This document shows positions 1-9,909 of a DNA stretch of 64,000 nt, piece by piece; positions within the stretch are counted from its first letter, which is position 1; each line of letters opens with the position of its first letter. The notes under the pieces were generated by a model. It made no database searches and was not told where the DNA came from. It saw nothing but the letters and a program-made list of their open reading frames with translations. This stretch comes from an uncultured Collinsella sp. (GTDB lineage Bacteria > Actinomycetota > Coriobacteriia > Coriobacteriales > Coriobacteriaceae), in assembly GCA_934668695.1 (NCBI GenBank), contig CAKUOD010000002.1, forward strand, positions 1 through 64,000. Reading direction: 5' to 3'. Made by a program: the position numbers and the translations under genes.

Positions 1-240
1 TCTGATGGTGTCGACGCCAATGGTATACGGGTGCATCATCGACGTCTTCAATACAGAAAATATCAGTGCGGAATGTTTTCAAAACCAAGCCCGGCCCCGG
101 CCTGCGGTAACGTTGCTGGTGGTTCTTGGGCATCGCTTGCTGGCGGGGTTCCTTATCTGAGTTGGGCTTAGCTGATGGGACCACTAGTCCCAATCGCTGT
201 CCCGCGCCTTTGGCGCGGGAGGCGCGCCGCTGCGGAAGTG
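1..240. other. Left edge, no confident gene
   Basis: No reading frame here can be defended. Two + strand frames stay open from the left edge to about 172 and 180, and a - strand frame starting near 131 runs off the edge, so a clipped gene end is possible. A perfect 9-bp hairpin (TCCCGCGCC/GGCGCGGGA, 3-nt loop) lies at 200-220, just past the stop of the - strand regulator that ends at 241. It has no T-run, so it is at best a weak terminator. Confidence 0.4.
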
Positions 241-630
241 CTAGTCGGTCATTGTTGGCGCCGAAGCACCATCCCGTCCCAACATCGACCTTAGCTTCTC
301 AAAGCTTTCCTCGCTCAGGCAGTGCTCCATGTGGCAGCCCTCTTGCGACGCGACCTCTGCCGAAACGCCTGCGTCCTCTAACAGTCCAACAAAAAAGCAG
401 TGACGCTCCCACATTTGACGAGCGACCTCCAGACCACGCTCCGTCAGATGAACGTCGCGCTTGCCCATTTCGACATAGCCGCTGTTCTCCAGCGTCGCCA
501 TGGCTTTAGAGACGCTTGCCTTAGTTACGCCCAGGAATTCGGCAACATCAATCGAGCGAACGACGCCCTGGCGCTCCGAGAGCACATAGATAGATTCGAG
601 ATAGTCTTCTCCAGATTCACGTAGGGCCAT
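241..630 (-). CDS. MntR/DtxR-family metal-dependent transcriptional regulator
   Basis: This 129-residue protein should sense divalent metal (Mn or Fe) and repress uptake genes as a dimer. It has the N-terminal winged helix (residues about 5-65) and the dimerisation/metal helix region, but no C-terminal SH3 domain, so its length is that of MntR. Counting residues, the metal ligands fall at MntR positions: Asp9, Glu12, His77, Cys99, Glu102, His103. Position 99 is Cys as in DtxR rather than Glu as in MntR, which gives a mixed site. GAAAGGCGG precedes the ATG. An imperfect inverted repeat upstream (670-700) may allow autoregulation. No metal transporter is seen beside it; one could lie left of the window. 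The family is secure, the metal is not. Confidence 0.9.
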   Translation of the reverse strand: MALRESGEDYLESIYVLSERQGVVRSIDVAEFLGVTKASVSKAMATLENSGYVEMGKRDVHLTERGLEVARQMWERHCFFVGLLEDAGVSAEVASQEGCHMEHCLSEESFEKLRSMLGRDGASAPTMTD

Positions 631-669
631 GGGCCGCCTTTCGCGATGGCTTCTAGTTAGCCTTTGGAT

Positions 670-700
670 ACTTTTACTTGATTTACTTTACCGCAAAAGT
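670..700. promoter_or_regulatory. Imperfect inverted repeat upstream of the metal regulator
   Basis: The arms ACTTTTAC (670-677) and GCAAAAGT (693-700) pair with one mismatch and enclose an AT-rich centre, 40-70 nt upstream of the regulator's start codon. The position fits an operator for autorepression. It does not match the classical DtxR box closely, so the role is inferred. Confidence 0.3.
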
Positions 701-760
701 TGCCCATGTCTTACTACGTTGTTTAAAAAGTTAACCGTGTTTCACAAAACGCACGGGACG

Positions 761-798
761 AAAACAAAACGGGGACACGCCCCGCAAGGAGTGTCCCC
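761..798 (-). terminator. Intrinsic terminator after the HAD phosphatase gene
   Basis: Read on the - strand, an 8-bp stem GGGGACAC/GTGTCCCC is followed by a T-rich tail (GTTTTGTTTT). It lies 44 nt past the stop of the HAD gene and separates it from the downstream metal regulator. The stem carries the GGGGACA word that recurs in intergenic hairpins of this window. Confidence 0.65.
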
Positions 799-841
799 AG
801 CTGCCGGCAGATAAGGAACGTCCCCAAGTGCCGGGTCGCAG

Positions 842-1612
842 CTACACGAGGCCAAAGTGCTTCGCGGCGTTATAGATGCCGTCGTCGTCCACGGCGGTCG
901 TCACGTAGGTCGCCGCGGCCTTCACGGTATCCTGCGCGTTGCCCATGGCCACACTTGTGCCCACGGCCGAGAACATCGACAGGTCGTTCTCACCGTCGCC
1001 AAAAGCGATCGCCTCGCTCGCATCGACACCCAGGCGCTCCAGCGTCGCCGCGACACCCAGGTCCTTGCCGCCGTTAGCAGGAATAATGTCGCAGAACAGG
1101 TCGCACCAGCGCGTAGTGAGTGAATGCGACACCGCATCAGTCACGATATGCTCGTCGGCCGGATCCACAAAGGCGCAAAACTGGTAGACCGGTGCGTCAA
1201 AGGCGTGCTCAAACGACTCCTCATGGTAGACGATCCCCGCGTTGTTGCCGGCCGTCACCACGCGCTCGGACAGGCGGTTCACAAACGAGTTCTCGCCCTG
1301 CATGCACAGCGAGTCGTAGCGCCCCTGCGCCACCTGGTCCACAATCACTGCAACGTCGTCCGGGTCAATCGGGCAGCTACGGTAGACGCCCTCGGCATCA
1401 AAGCAGTGCTGGCCCGAGAGCGTAATGTACGCATCCCAGCCCAGGTCGAACAGCCAGTCCGGCATCTGGTAGGTCGGACGGCCCGTGGCGATCACGCACG
1501 CAATCCCCTGCGCGCGAAAGCTGTCGAGCACCTGCTGCGCCGACGCCGGAATCCGGTGGGTCTTAAAGCTCAGCAGCGTGCCGTCGATATCGAAAAACGC
1601 GGCTTTGATCAT
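842..1612 (-). CDS. Cof-type HAD-IIB family hydrolase
   Basis: This is a 256-residue cytosolic phosphatase of the haloacid dehalogenase superfamily, subclass IIB (Cof/YidA type), which typically dephosphorylates sugar phosphates or nucleotide-derived phosphates. Motif I is FFDIDGT near residue 7 (the two Asp are nucleophile and acid/base), motif II lies around ATGRP (residues 42-46) and motif IV is FGDGENDLSM near 204. The cap between motifs II and IV has the usual IIB length. The ATG follows GGCGAGG and begins 6 nt after the stop of the upstream ABC-F gene, so the two are probably co-transcribed. The substrate cannot be read from the sequence. Confidence 0.9.
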   Translation of the reverse strand: MIKAAFFDIDGTLLSFKTHRIPASAQQVLDSFRAQGIACVIATGRPTYQMPDWLFDLGWDAYITLSGQHCFDAEGVYRSCPIDPDDVAVIVDQVAQGRYDSLCMQGENSFVNRLSERVVTAGNNAGIVYHEESFEHAFDAPVYQFCAFVDPADEHIVTDAVSHSLTTRWCDLFCDIIPANGGKDLGVAATLERLGVDASEAIAFGDGENDLSMFSAVGTSVAMGNAQDTVKAAATYVTTAVDDDGIYNAAKHFGLV

Positions 1613-1618
1613 CCTCGC

Positions 1619-3478
1619 CTACTCCTCGCCCTCGAGCTTTTCGCTCGCCTCGAGCCACGCCATCTCCAGCTCGTCCATGGCAGCGTGAGCCTCGTCGATC
1701 TTTGCCTGCTGCTCGCCGAGCGCCGTGTAGTTGGTGGGATCGACTTGGGCCATCGCGGCCTCGGCCTCCTCAACGCGGGTGCGCTGCGTCTCCATCTTGC
1801 GCTCGAGCGAACTCACCTCGCGGCGGAGCTTCTGGCGCTCGGCGTTGGACAGGCCGTTGGGCTGACCGCTCGACTTGGGCTTTTCGGCCGCAGCTGCCGC
1901 GGCACCGGTGTCAAACGTGCCGGTCTTGGCGCTCGGCGCGCCCACGGGCTCGCCCTCGGCGGTGGCGTTGCACAGGCGAAGGTACTGGTCCACGCCACCG
2001 GGCATATGCGTCAGGTGGCCGTCGAGCAGCGCCCACTGCTGGTCGGTCACGCGCTCCATCAAGAAGCGGTCGTGCGTCACCAGGATCAGCGTGCCGGGCC
2101 AGCCGTCGAGCAGATCCTCGACAATCGCCAGCATGTCGGTATCCAGGTCGTTGCCGGGCTCGTCCAGGATGAGCACGTTGGGCTCGTCCAGGATTGTCAG
2201 TAGCAGCGACAGGCGACGGCGCTGGCCGCCCGAAAGATCGCCGATGCGACTCCAGAGCTGCTGCGTCGTAAAGCCCAGACGCTCGCAGAGCTTCTCGGGC
2301 GAAGTCTCCTTGCCGTCGATGACGTAGTACTTCTTATAGTTGCTGAGCACCTCGCGGATCGTGTCGCCCATGTAGGGCTCGAGCTCCTCGAGCTGCTGCG
2401 ACAGCACGCCAAAGCGCACCGTCTGGCCAATCTTCACGCGGCCGCGCAGGGGCGCGATCTTGCCCTGAATCACGTCGAGCAGCGTCGACTTGCCGGCGCC
2501 GTTCTCACCCAAAAGACCATAGCGGTCGCCCGCACCAATGAGCCAGGTCACATCGGTGAGCACCTGCTTGGGCGCGCCATCGGTATCCGCATAGCCGGCG
2601 TCCACGTCGACCACATCGATAACCTGCTTGCCCAGGCGGCTCACGGCCAGGCGCTTGAGCTCCAGCTCGTCACGCACGGGCGGCACGTCGGCAATCAGCT
2701 CGCGAGCGGCATCCACGCGAAACTTGGGCTTGGTGGAACGAGCCTGGGCACCGCGGCTCAGCCACGCGAGCTCCTTGCGTGCCATGTTGCGACGGCGCTC
2801 CTCGGTAACCGCGGCCATGCGGTCGCGCTCCACGCGCTGCAGGATATATGCGGAGTAACCGCCCTCGAAGGGATCGACCTGGCCGTCGTGGACCTCCCAC
2901 ATACTGGTACAGACCTCGTCCAAGAACCAGCGGTCGTGCGTGACCACGAGCATGGCACCTTGGCCGCGCTGCCAGCGAGCCTTTAAGTGGCGCGCAAGCC
3001 AGTTGATGGTGCGCATGTCCAGGTGGTTGGTGGGCTCGTCGAGCATGAGCACGTCATAGTCGCCGATCAGCAGGCGCGCGAGGTCCACGCGCCGGCGCTG
3101 GCCGCCCGAAAGCTCGCCCACCGTGCCCTCCCAAGGCACATCGCTAATGAGGCCGGCGAGGATCTGGCGCGTACGCGGACTCGACGCCCACTCATACTCG
3201 GGCGTGTCGCCCACAACGGCATGATGCACGGTATCGGTGTCGACAAGCTGATCCTTTTGGCCGAGTAGACCGATCGTGGTGCCGCGGCGGTGCGTCACGC
3301 GTCCGTCATCGGGCTCCAGCGTGCCGGCGAGCACGCTCAGCAGCGTCGACTTGCCGTCGCCGTTTTTACCGACAATACCAATGCGGTCGCCCTCGCCCAC
3401 GCCGAGCGTCACGCTATCGAAAATATGCTTGGTGGGAAACTCTAGGCTGACGGAATCGCATCCCAAAAGAATCGCCAT
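1619..3478 (-). CDS. ABC-F family ATPase, Uup-like
   Basis: A 619-residue soluble protein with two fused ABC ATPase domains and no membrane segments, hence an ABC-F factor acting on ribosomes or nucleic acid rather than a transporter. Domain 1 has Walker A GKNGDGKST, signature LSGGQRRR and Walker B with DEPTNHLD. Domain 2 has GENGAGKST, LSGGQRRR and DEPGNDLD. The last 90 or so residues form a charged coiled coil after an Ala/Gly-rich linker, as in Uup, a family linked to branched DNA intermediates and ribosome rescue. AAGGAG precedes the ATG with good spacing. The HAD phosphatase gene follows 6 nt downstream. It could instead be an EttA-like factor, but the C-terminal coiled coil argues for Uup. 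Confidence 0.92.
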   Translation of the reverse strand: MAILLGCDSVSLEFPTKHIFDSVTLGVGEGDRIGIVGKNGDGKSTLLSVLAGTLEPDDGRVTHRRGTTIGLLGQKDQLVDTDTVHHAVVGDTPEYEWASSPRTRQILAGLISDVPWEGTVGELSGGQRRRVDLARLLIGDYDVLMLDEPTNHLDMRTINWLARHLKARWQRGQGAMLVVTHDRWFLDEVCTSMWEVHDGQVDPFEGGYSAYILQRVERDRMAAVTEERRRNMARKELAWLSRGAQARSTKPKFRVDAARELIADVPPVRDELELKRLAVSRLGKQVIDVVDVDAGYADTDGAPKQVLTDVTWLIGAGDRYGLLGENGAGKSTLLDVIQGKIAPLRGRVKIGQTVRFGVLSQQLEELEPYMGDTIREVLSNYKKYYVIDGKETSPEKLCERLGFTTQQLWSRIGDLSGGQRRRLSLLLTILDEPNVLILDEPGNDLDTDMLAIVEDLLDGWPGTLILVTHDRFLMERVTDQQWALLDGHLTHMPGGVDQYLRLCNATAEGEPVGAPSAKTGTFDTGAAAAAAEKPKSSGQPNGLSNAERQKLRREVSSLERKMETQRTRVEEAEAAMAQVDPTNYTALGEQQAKIDEAHAAMDELEMAWLEASEKLEGEE

Positions 3479-3548
3479 ATGCCCTGCTCCTTCTTAGAAA
3501 TTCAACGTTGTCCATGATAGCAGCGAAAAGGCAGGCCGCACACGACAC

Positions 3549-3588
3549 AAAAAGGCGGGCCATCTCCCGCAAGAGATGACCCGCCTCT
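3549..3588 (-). terminator. Intrinsic terminator of the pst operon
   Basis: On the - strand a long stem (AGGCGGG with TCATCTC, pairing with GAGATGG and CCCGCCT) is followed by TTTTTG. It lies just beyond the pstB stop and before the ABC-F gene, so it closes the phosphate operon. Confidence 0.85.
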
Positions 3589-3641
3589 CCAATCAGTCCC
3601 GTGGCGACCGTGGCCGCCGCGGGCCTCAAGCATGCCCCGGA

Positions 3642-4510
<869 letters not shown>

Positions 4511-4514
<4 letters not shown>

Positions 4515-5437
4515 TCGGCCGTCATCTTCCTTGCCAGTTGCTTGCCCACGATACGGGCGACTACGTTAAACAACAGCACGCAAATCATCAGCAGTGCCGC
4601 GGTGCCCCAGACGATTTGCTGGGCCTCGGGGCTGCCCTCGCCGTAAATCTTGTAGATGTGCACGGCAAGCGACTCGCCGGGGCGGAACACGTTCCAGGCG
4701 CAGGTGGGGCTCGACAGGTTAAAGCTCAAGAAATTCAGGCGAACCGGCGAGCTCATGCCCGAAGTAAAGAGCAGCGCCGCGGCCTCGCCAAACACGCGGC
4801 CGGCCGAAAGCACGATGCCGGTCACGATGGCGGGCATGGCCTCGGGGATCAGGATGTGCAGCATGGCCTCCCAGCGGGTGAGGCCCATGGCCAGGCACGC
4901 ATCGCGCTGGGCCTGCGGCACGTCCTCAAGCGCTTGCTGAATCACGCGCACCAGGATGGGGATGTTGAACATGGTGAGCGCGACGGCGCCGGAGATGATG
5001 GAATACTTCCAGCCCAGCTGCACCGAGAACACCAGAAAGCCGAACATGCCGACGACGATGGAGGGCAGCGAGGACAGCGTCTCGATAGCGGTGGAGGCGA
5101 TGTCGCGGATAGGGCCGTTCGGTGCGTACTCAACCAGGAAGACCGCTCCGCCCAGGCTGATGGGCACCGAGATAGCTAAGGTGATCAGCAGCAGATAGAA
5201 CGAGTCGAACAGCTGGTAGAGCACGCCGCCCTGGGTTCCGTTGGCACGCGCGGGCTGCGTGAGAAAGCCCGGCTGGAACAGCGTCGAGATGCCCTCGAAC
5301 AGGATGTAAGCCACCATGGAGATGACGATGAGCATGACGATGGCAGCGATTGCCGTCAGCACGCCCGTGGCGATGCGGTCCTGTTTTTGGACGCGCCCGA
5401 GTCTCGCCTCGTCGATATGGATGTGCGTGCTAGCCAC
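4511..5437 (-). CDS. pstA: Phosphate ABC transporter permease PstA
   Basis: A 308-residue integral membrane permease of the PstA family with about six hydrophobic segments. The conserved EAA-type cytoplasmic loop (around EAMLHILIPEAMPAI) docks with PstB. The frame is open to 5461, but that codon is TTG deep inside pstC. The chosen start is the GTG at 5437, which follows AAGGGGGCGAAGG and overlaps the pstC stop by 8 nt, consistent with coupled translation. It functions in the PstSCAB complex. Confidence 0.93.
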
Positions 5438-6338
5438 GAGCCTTCGCCCCCTTGCGGCCAATGAGGTGGATGATCAGGATGAAGATGAGGCTCATGCCCA
5501 TCAGCAGCAGGCCGAGCGCCCACAGGACATCGTCCTGGGCCGAGCCCTCGGCATAGACCGCCATGGACGTGGTGAGCGTGGTGGTGATGGTGGACGCCGG
5601 CGACAGCAGCGACGTCGGCATGGCCTCGATGCCGCCGATAACCATGCGCACGGCGAGCGTCTCGCCAAAGGCGCGGGTCATGCCAAGGATGACCGCAGTC
5701 ATGAGCGATGGCATGGCGGACTTGAGCACCACGTGCCAGATGGTCTGCCAGCGGGTGTAGCCCAGCGCGAGCGAACCCTGACGGTAGCTATCGGGCACGG
5801 CACGCAGGCCATCGACCGAAAGCGTAGTCATAGTCGGCAGGATCATGACGGCTAGCACGATGGCGCCGGGCAAGATGCCCAGACCCGTGCTCACGTGGAA
5901 AACGCTCTTCATAAGGCCGACAACCACGTGAAAGCCGATCAAGCCAAAGACGACCGAGGGAATGCCGGTCAAAAGCTCAATAAGCGGCTGAAAGATCTTG
6001 GAGCCAAACTTAGGCTGGATCTCGACCGCAAAGATGGCAGAGCCGATGGCGATGGGCAGTGCGATAAGCGTGGAGAGCACCATGACCGCAAACGAGGTGA
6101 CGATCAGGGGCAGGGCGCCGGTGTAGGGCAGGCCGCTTTCGGCTGTGTTGGCCAGGTCCCACTTGGTGCCGGTGAAGAACTCGACGACCGAAACGCCGTC
6201 CTTGAGAAAAGCCGAGAGGCCCTTTTGGGCGACCATAAAGATGAGCGCGGCAACGACAAGCGTCACGAGCGCTACGCACGCGCCCGTGACGCCCAGGCCC
6301 ACGTTCTCAAGGTCGCGCTTTGGCAGTTGCTTTGCCAT
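5430..6338 (-). CDS. pstC: Phosphate ABC transporter permease PstC
   Basis: A 302-residue inner-membrane permease pairing with PstA to form the phosphate channel. It has an N-terminal transmembrane helix (about residues 15-38), a periplasmic loop and a core of five more helices, with an EAA-like loop around GYTRWQTIWHVVL. GGAAAGG precedes the ATG. The gene starts 24 nt after pstS ends and overlaps pstA, so the order is pstS-pstC-pstA-pstB, the usual one. Confidence 0.95.
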   Translation of the reverse strand: MAKQLPKRDLENVGLGVTGACVALVTLVVAALIFMVAQKGLSAFLKDGVSVVEFFTGTKWDLANTAESGLPYTGALPLIVTSFAVMVLSTLIALPIAIGSAIFAVEIQPKFGSKIFQPLIELLTGIPSVVFGLIGFHVVVGLMKSVFHVSTGLGILPGAIVLAVMILPTMTTLSVDGLRAVPDSYRQGSLALGYTRWQTIWHVVLKSAMPSLMTAVILGMTRAFGETLAVRMVIGGIEAMPTSLLSPASTITTTLTTSMAVYAEGSAQDDVLWALGLLLMGMSLIFILIIHLIGRKGAKARG

Positions 6339-6362
6339 TGCAAACCTTTCCGGGGCGATTAC

Positions 6363-7301
6363 TTATTTAGCGGAGACCTTGCCGCTGGCGTCCTTGACGA
6401 CCTTCATGGCAGAGACGGGGATAAAGCCCTGCTCCTCGACGAGCTTGCCCTGGACGTCGTCGGAAAGCATGAACTCCAGGAAAGCCTTGGTGGCCTCGTC
6501 GGCGTCCTTTGCGCAGTACATGTGCTCGGTAGCCCAGATCTTGAAGGAGTCGTCGGTGACATTCTTGCTCTTGGGCTCGACGCCCTCGACCTTGATGGCG
6601 TTGAACTTGGAGTCGTCGAAGTGCGAGAAGTCGAGGTAGGAGATGGCGTTGTCGGTGCTGCCCATCTGAGTCTGAACGTCGCCGGACTTGTCGAGCTCGG
6701 CGTCGCCCTTAAAGTCGACGGCCTCGTCGCCAAAGACGGCGGCCTCGAAGGTTGCGCGGGTGCCGGAGCCGGCCTTGCGGTTGAGGACAACGATCTTGGC
6801 GTCGTCGCCGCCGACCTCCTTCCAGTTGGTGATCTGGCCGGAGAAGATGCCCTTGAGCTGCTCGAGGGACAGGTCGTCGACCGTCACGTTCTTGGAGACG
6901 ACGGGACCCATGCCCACGACGGCGACCTCGTGGTCGACGAGGTTCTTGACCTGATCGGCCTCGAGCTTGGTCTCGGCGAAGACGTCGGAGTTGCCGATGG
7001 TGACGGTGCCGGCGGCGACAGCGGTCAGGCCCTTGCCCGAACCGTTACCCGAACCAGAGACGGAGACGTCCGGGTTGGCATCCATGAACTTCTCGGCAGC
7101 GGCCTCGACGAGAGCCTGGAACGAGGAGGCGCCGTCGTAGGTCACCTCACCGGAGACGGACTCGGCAGCAGCAGCGCTACCCTTGTCGGCGGCGTCGGAT
7201 GCGCCGGAGCCGCCGCAACCAACGAGACCGAGACCGACGATGCTGGCAAGACCGCCAGCGAGGCCGAGGAACTGACGACGAGAATAAGCCTGATCGAGCA
7301 T
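6363..7301 (-). CDS. pstS: Phosphate-binding lipoprotein PstS
   Basis: The first gene of the pst operon, 312 residues, encoding the extracytoplasmic phosphate receptor. The chosen ATG at 7301 follows GAAAGGAAGATC; upstream in-frame codons lack an RBS. The N-terminus combines a twin-arginine signal (SRRQFLG) with a lipobox (GLVGC), so the protein should be Tat-exported and lipid-anchored. The mature part has the PBP-like phosphate-binding fold; the segments VTYDGASSFQALV, GSGNGSGKGL and NRKAGSGTRATFE correspond to the phosphate-contacting loops of PstS. Expression is presumably induced by phosphate starvation. No clear Pho box could be assigned upstream. Confidence 0.95.
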   Translation of the reverse strand: MLDQAYSRRQFLGLAGGLASIVGLGLVGCGGSGASDAADKGSAAAAESVSGEVTYDGASSFQALVEAAAEKFMDANPDVSVSGSGNGSGKGLTAVAAGTVTIGNSDVFAETKLEADQVKNLVDHEVAVVGMGPVVSKNVTVDDLSLEQLKGIFSGQITNWKEVGGDDAKIVVLNRKAGSGTRATFEAAVFGDEAVDFKGDAELDKSGDVQTQMGSTDNAISYLDFSHFDDSKFNAIKVEGVEPKSKNVTDDSFKIWATEHMYCAKDADEATKAFLEFMLSDDVQGKLVEEQGFIPVSAMKVVKDASGKVSAK

Positions 7302-7530
7302 GATCTTCCTTTCATACATGCGACTCGCGGGCACCCTGCCCGCTTTGCTGTTTGGAAAGATACGGCCTCGATCGGTCAGCGCCCGCGCCAACTGCGGTTT
7401 CTTACGGGCACTTGATAGACCCTTACCGCAAGCTCTGCCCAGCCTTTACAAACGGATAACAATCCAGCGCCGAACATGGCCAGCCTTTTACACCAGAGGA
7501 ACGTCCCCATGGACTGCCCCACCGCAACAG

Positions 7531-7558
7531 AAAAAGCCCGGGCAAAAGCACCGGGCTC
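7531..7558 (-). terminator. Intrinsic terminator after the M20 peptidase gene
   Basis: Read on the - strand, the stem AGCCCGG/CCGGGCT is followed by TTTTTC. It lies about 40 nt after the stop of the peptidase gene and separates it from the pst operon. Confidence 0.8.
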
Positions 7559-7598
7559 GTAATGCAAGTTTGTATCCAAGCAGGATATAGGGGAAGCC

Positions 7599-9035
7599 CT
7601 ACAGCTCCAACTCGTTGAGCTTTAAGATTGCCACGATGTAAATCTTGAGCGCTTGCTTGAGCTGTTCCTCGTTGGCGCACTCGTTGGGACCGTGCATCTG
7701 GCCGCCCCACGCGGGCAGCTCCAGACCGGTCTCCTCGGGGCCAAACGACACGGCGCGGGCAAAGTTGCGCGCGTACGTGCCGCCGCCCATGGCAAAGGGC
7801 TCAGCATGCTTGCCCGTAAACTCGTTATAGGTATCGATAAGCGCCTTCACGGCCGGATCGTCGGCAGACACCGAGAACGGCACCTTCGCGCGACCCAGCT
7901 GGCACGTCACGCCAAAACGGCCCACGAGCAGGTCGAGCTGCTCGCAAATGGTATCGGCACTGGTGCTATCGGGGAAGCGCACGTCGATGACCTGCTCAAT
8001 ATGGCCATCTGCCACGCGGATGACGCCAGCGTTGCAGGTAAGGGGGCCAAACGCCGGACTCGTCGCATCGATACCCAAGCCGCGGCCATAGGCATCCGCA
8101 TGCACAAAGGCCAGGAACTTGACGAACTCGTGCTCGGCAGGCGTCAGCAGGCGCTCGTCGCGTGCACCAAACGCGTCCTCGGCCTCGCGCAGATACGCCA
8201 CAATCAGGCCGACGGCGTTGATGGTGTCCTCAGGCATCGAAGCGTGGCCGCCAATACCGTGGGCGAAAATCTGCGCATGGCCGTTATCGAGCGCCGTGAT
8301 CTCCAGGCGGTCGGCGTTCTCGACCGGCACCGGCAGCTCATCGGCGGCAATCGCGAGCTCGCAGATGGACTGCGACGGAATGGCATTGCTCGCCTCGGCG
8401 CCGCTCCACGACACGATGCGCCCGCCGTCGATCTTAGGGCTCACGAACGTCGCCCCAAACTGGCCCTTCTCGGCATTGCAGACCGGGAACTCGGCATCGG
8501 GCGTAAATAGAAAGTCGGGGTCTGCGTGGTTCTCCAGATAATGATGAACGTCGGACATGCCCACTTCCTCATCGCAGCCCAGCAGTGCGCGGAAGGTGTA
8601 GCGCGGAACAATGCCGTGCTTGAGAAGGTAAGCGCCGGCGTAGAGCGACAGCACCGCCGGGCCCTTGTCGTCAATCACGCCGCGACCGAGCAGCCAGCCC
8701 TCGCGGCGCTCCATGGCGAACGGGTCGGTGTTCCAGCCAGGGCCGGCGGGAACCACGTCCACGTGGCAGATGGTCGCGAGCTGCTTGTCACCGCGACCCG
8801 GGATATCGGCGATTCCCACATAGCCCTCGTCGTCGCTCGTCTGATAGCCGAGCTTCTGCGCGATGCCGAGCGCGCAATCGAGCGCGTCACGGACCGGGCG
8901 GCCAAACGGCGCGCCGGGCTCCGCATCGGCAGAAACTGCCACGGACGGATAACTCACCAGCCGCTCGATATCGGCGACGACATCCTCCCAGACCTCGTCG
9001 ACATACTCAGCGACGCTCTGCTCCACCTGATTCAT
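7599..9035 (-). CDS. M20-family dipeptidase (Sapep/PepV type)
   Basis: A 478-residue cytosolic di-zinc peptidase, similar in plan to Sapep and PepV, which cleave dipeptides and some tripeptides. Visible metal and catalytic elements are ICHVDVVPAG (His ligand and following Asp), VIDDKGP (bridging Asp) and DEEVGM (Glu base and Glu ligand), followed by the lid domain and a C-terminal His region near GGTYARNF. The start at 9035 has a strong TTAGGAGG; the frame extends upstream without an RBS. It lies 55 nt beyond the end of an HAD phosphatase gene and has its own terminator. The exact peptide specificity is unknown. Confidence 0.9.
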   Translation of the reverse strand: MNQVEQSVAEYVDEVWEDVVADIERLVSYPSVAVSADAEPGAPFGRPVRDALDCALGIAQKLGYQTSDDEGYVGIADIPGRGDKQLATICHVDVVPAGPGWNTDPFAMERREGWLLGRGVIDDKGPAVLSLYAGAYLLKHGIVPRYTFRALLGCDEEVGMSDVHHYLENHADPDFLFTPDAEFPVCNAEKGQFGATFVSPKIDGGRIVSWSGAEASNAIPSQSICELAIAADELPVPVENADRLEITALDNGHAQIFAHGIGGHASMPEDTINAVGLIVAYLREAEDAFGARDERLLTPAEHEFVKFLAFVHADAYGRGLGIDATSPAFGPLTCNAGVIRVADGHIEQVIDVRFPDSTSADTICEQLDLLVGRFGVTCQLGRAKVPFSVSADDPAVKALIDTYNEFTGKHAEPFAMGGGTYARNFARAVSFGPEETGLELPAWGGQMHGPNECANEEQLKQALKIYIVAILKLNELEL

Positions 9036-9090
9036 GGACGACCTCCTAACCCATGAGCGGCGATCACGCCCGCCCCTCACATTACGTCTA

Positions 9091-9753
9091 TTAGATAGCG
9101 AAAAGTTTAGCAAGCTCTGCCACCGAGTGCACCACCGCATCGGCACCCGCCGCCTCGTGCTCGCCCGGCGCCGCCGCGCCCGAATAGATGCCGATGCACG
9201 GCACGCCCATCGCGTGCGCGCCCTCCACGTCGTTAAAGCGGTCGCCGATCATCACGGCCTCGTCGGCAGTCGCGCCAAGCGCCGCCAGGGCGTCGCGGAC
9301 CGAATCGGCCTTGGTCTCGCGTCCCTGCGGCGGATTCATGCCAACCACCGCCTCAAACTGAGAAAGCCCCAGCTCATGCACCATGTCGATACACTTTGCC
9401 TCCAAGCGAGACGTCGCCACGGCCATGCGATGACCCTGCGCCGCCAAGCCATCGAGCAGCTCGGGGATTCCGTCGAACACGGGATACTCCTCCGGACCCA
9501 GCTCGTCAAAATAGGCACGGTACTCGTCGGCCACCACGAGCGACTCCTCGCGCGTAAAGTCGTAAAAGTCGTGGAAGCTCTTCCACAGGGGCGGCCCGAT
9601 CATGCGGCGCAGGTCACCCATCTGCGCCTCCGAAAACCCGCGCGCGGCCAACGTTTTGCGTGTCGAGGTCATCACCGCCCGGCCCGTATCTGCCACCGTG
9701 CCGTCAAAATCGAACAGCACGACCGGCCGCCTGCATATCTCCAACGCCTCCAT
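9091..9753 (-). CDS. HAD-IA hydrolase, phosphoglycolate phosphatase-like
   Basis: A 220-residue HAD phosphatase of the Gph/PpaX type, with motif I FDFDGTVADT near the N-terminus, an alpha-helical cap, motif II around VATSR, Lys in the motif III region and motif IV IGDRFNDVEGA. Substrates in this family include phosphoglycolate and pyrophosphate. Two ATG codons 6 nt apart (9759 and 9753) follow GGGGAAGAGGA; 9753 gives the better spacing. The gene is divergent from a degV gene, and the 150-bp gap holds partly palindromic TTGAA/TTCAA runs. Confidence 0.85.
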   Translation of the reverse strand: MEALEICRRPVVLFDFDGTVADTGRAVMTSTRKTLAARGFSEAQMGDLRRMIGPPLWKSFHDFYDFTREESLVVADEYRAYFDELGPEEYPVFDGIPELLDGLAAQGHRMAVATSRLEAKCIDMVHELGLSQFEAVVGMNPPQGRETKADSVRDALAALGATADEAVMIGDRFNDVEGAHAMGVPCIGIYSGAAAPGEHEAAGADAVVHSVAELAKLFAI

Positions 9754-9909
9754 CGGCATTCCTCTTCCCCAGTTGATGATTTCCACACCGACACTTCAAA
9801 CTGTTGACTATTCAACAATTGAACCTAGCAATGTAGAGCAACTCCACTATACTTGTCGCACTTTGCTCTCAGAAGGCGGCGCCGTCGCGCCCCAACGAAA
9901 GGTGCAATT

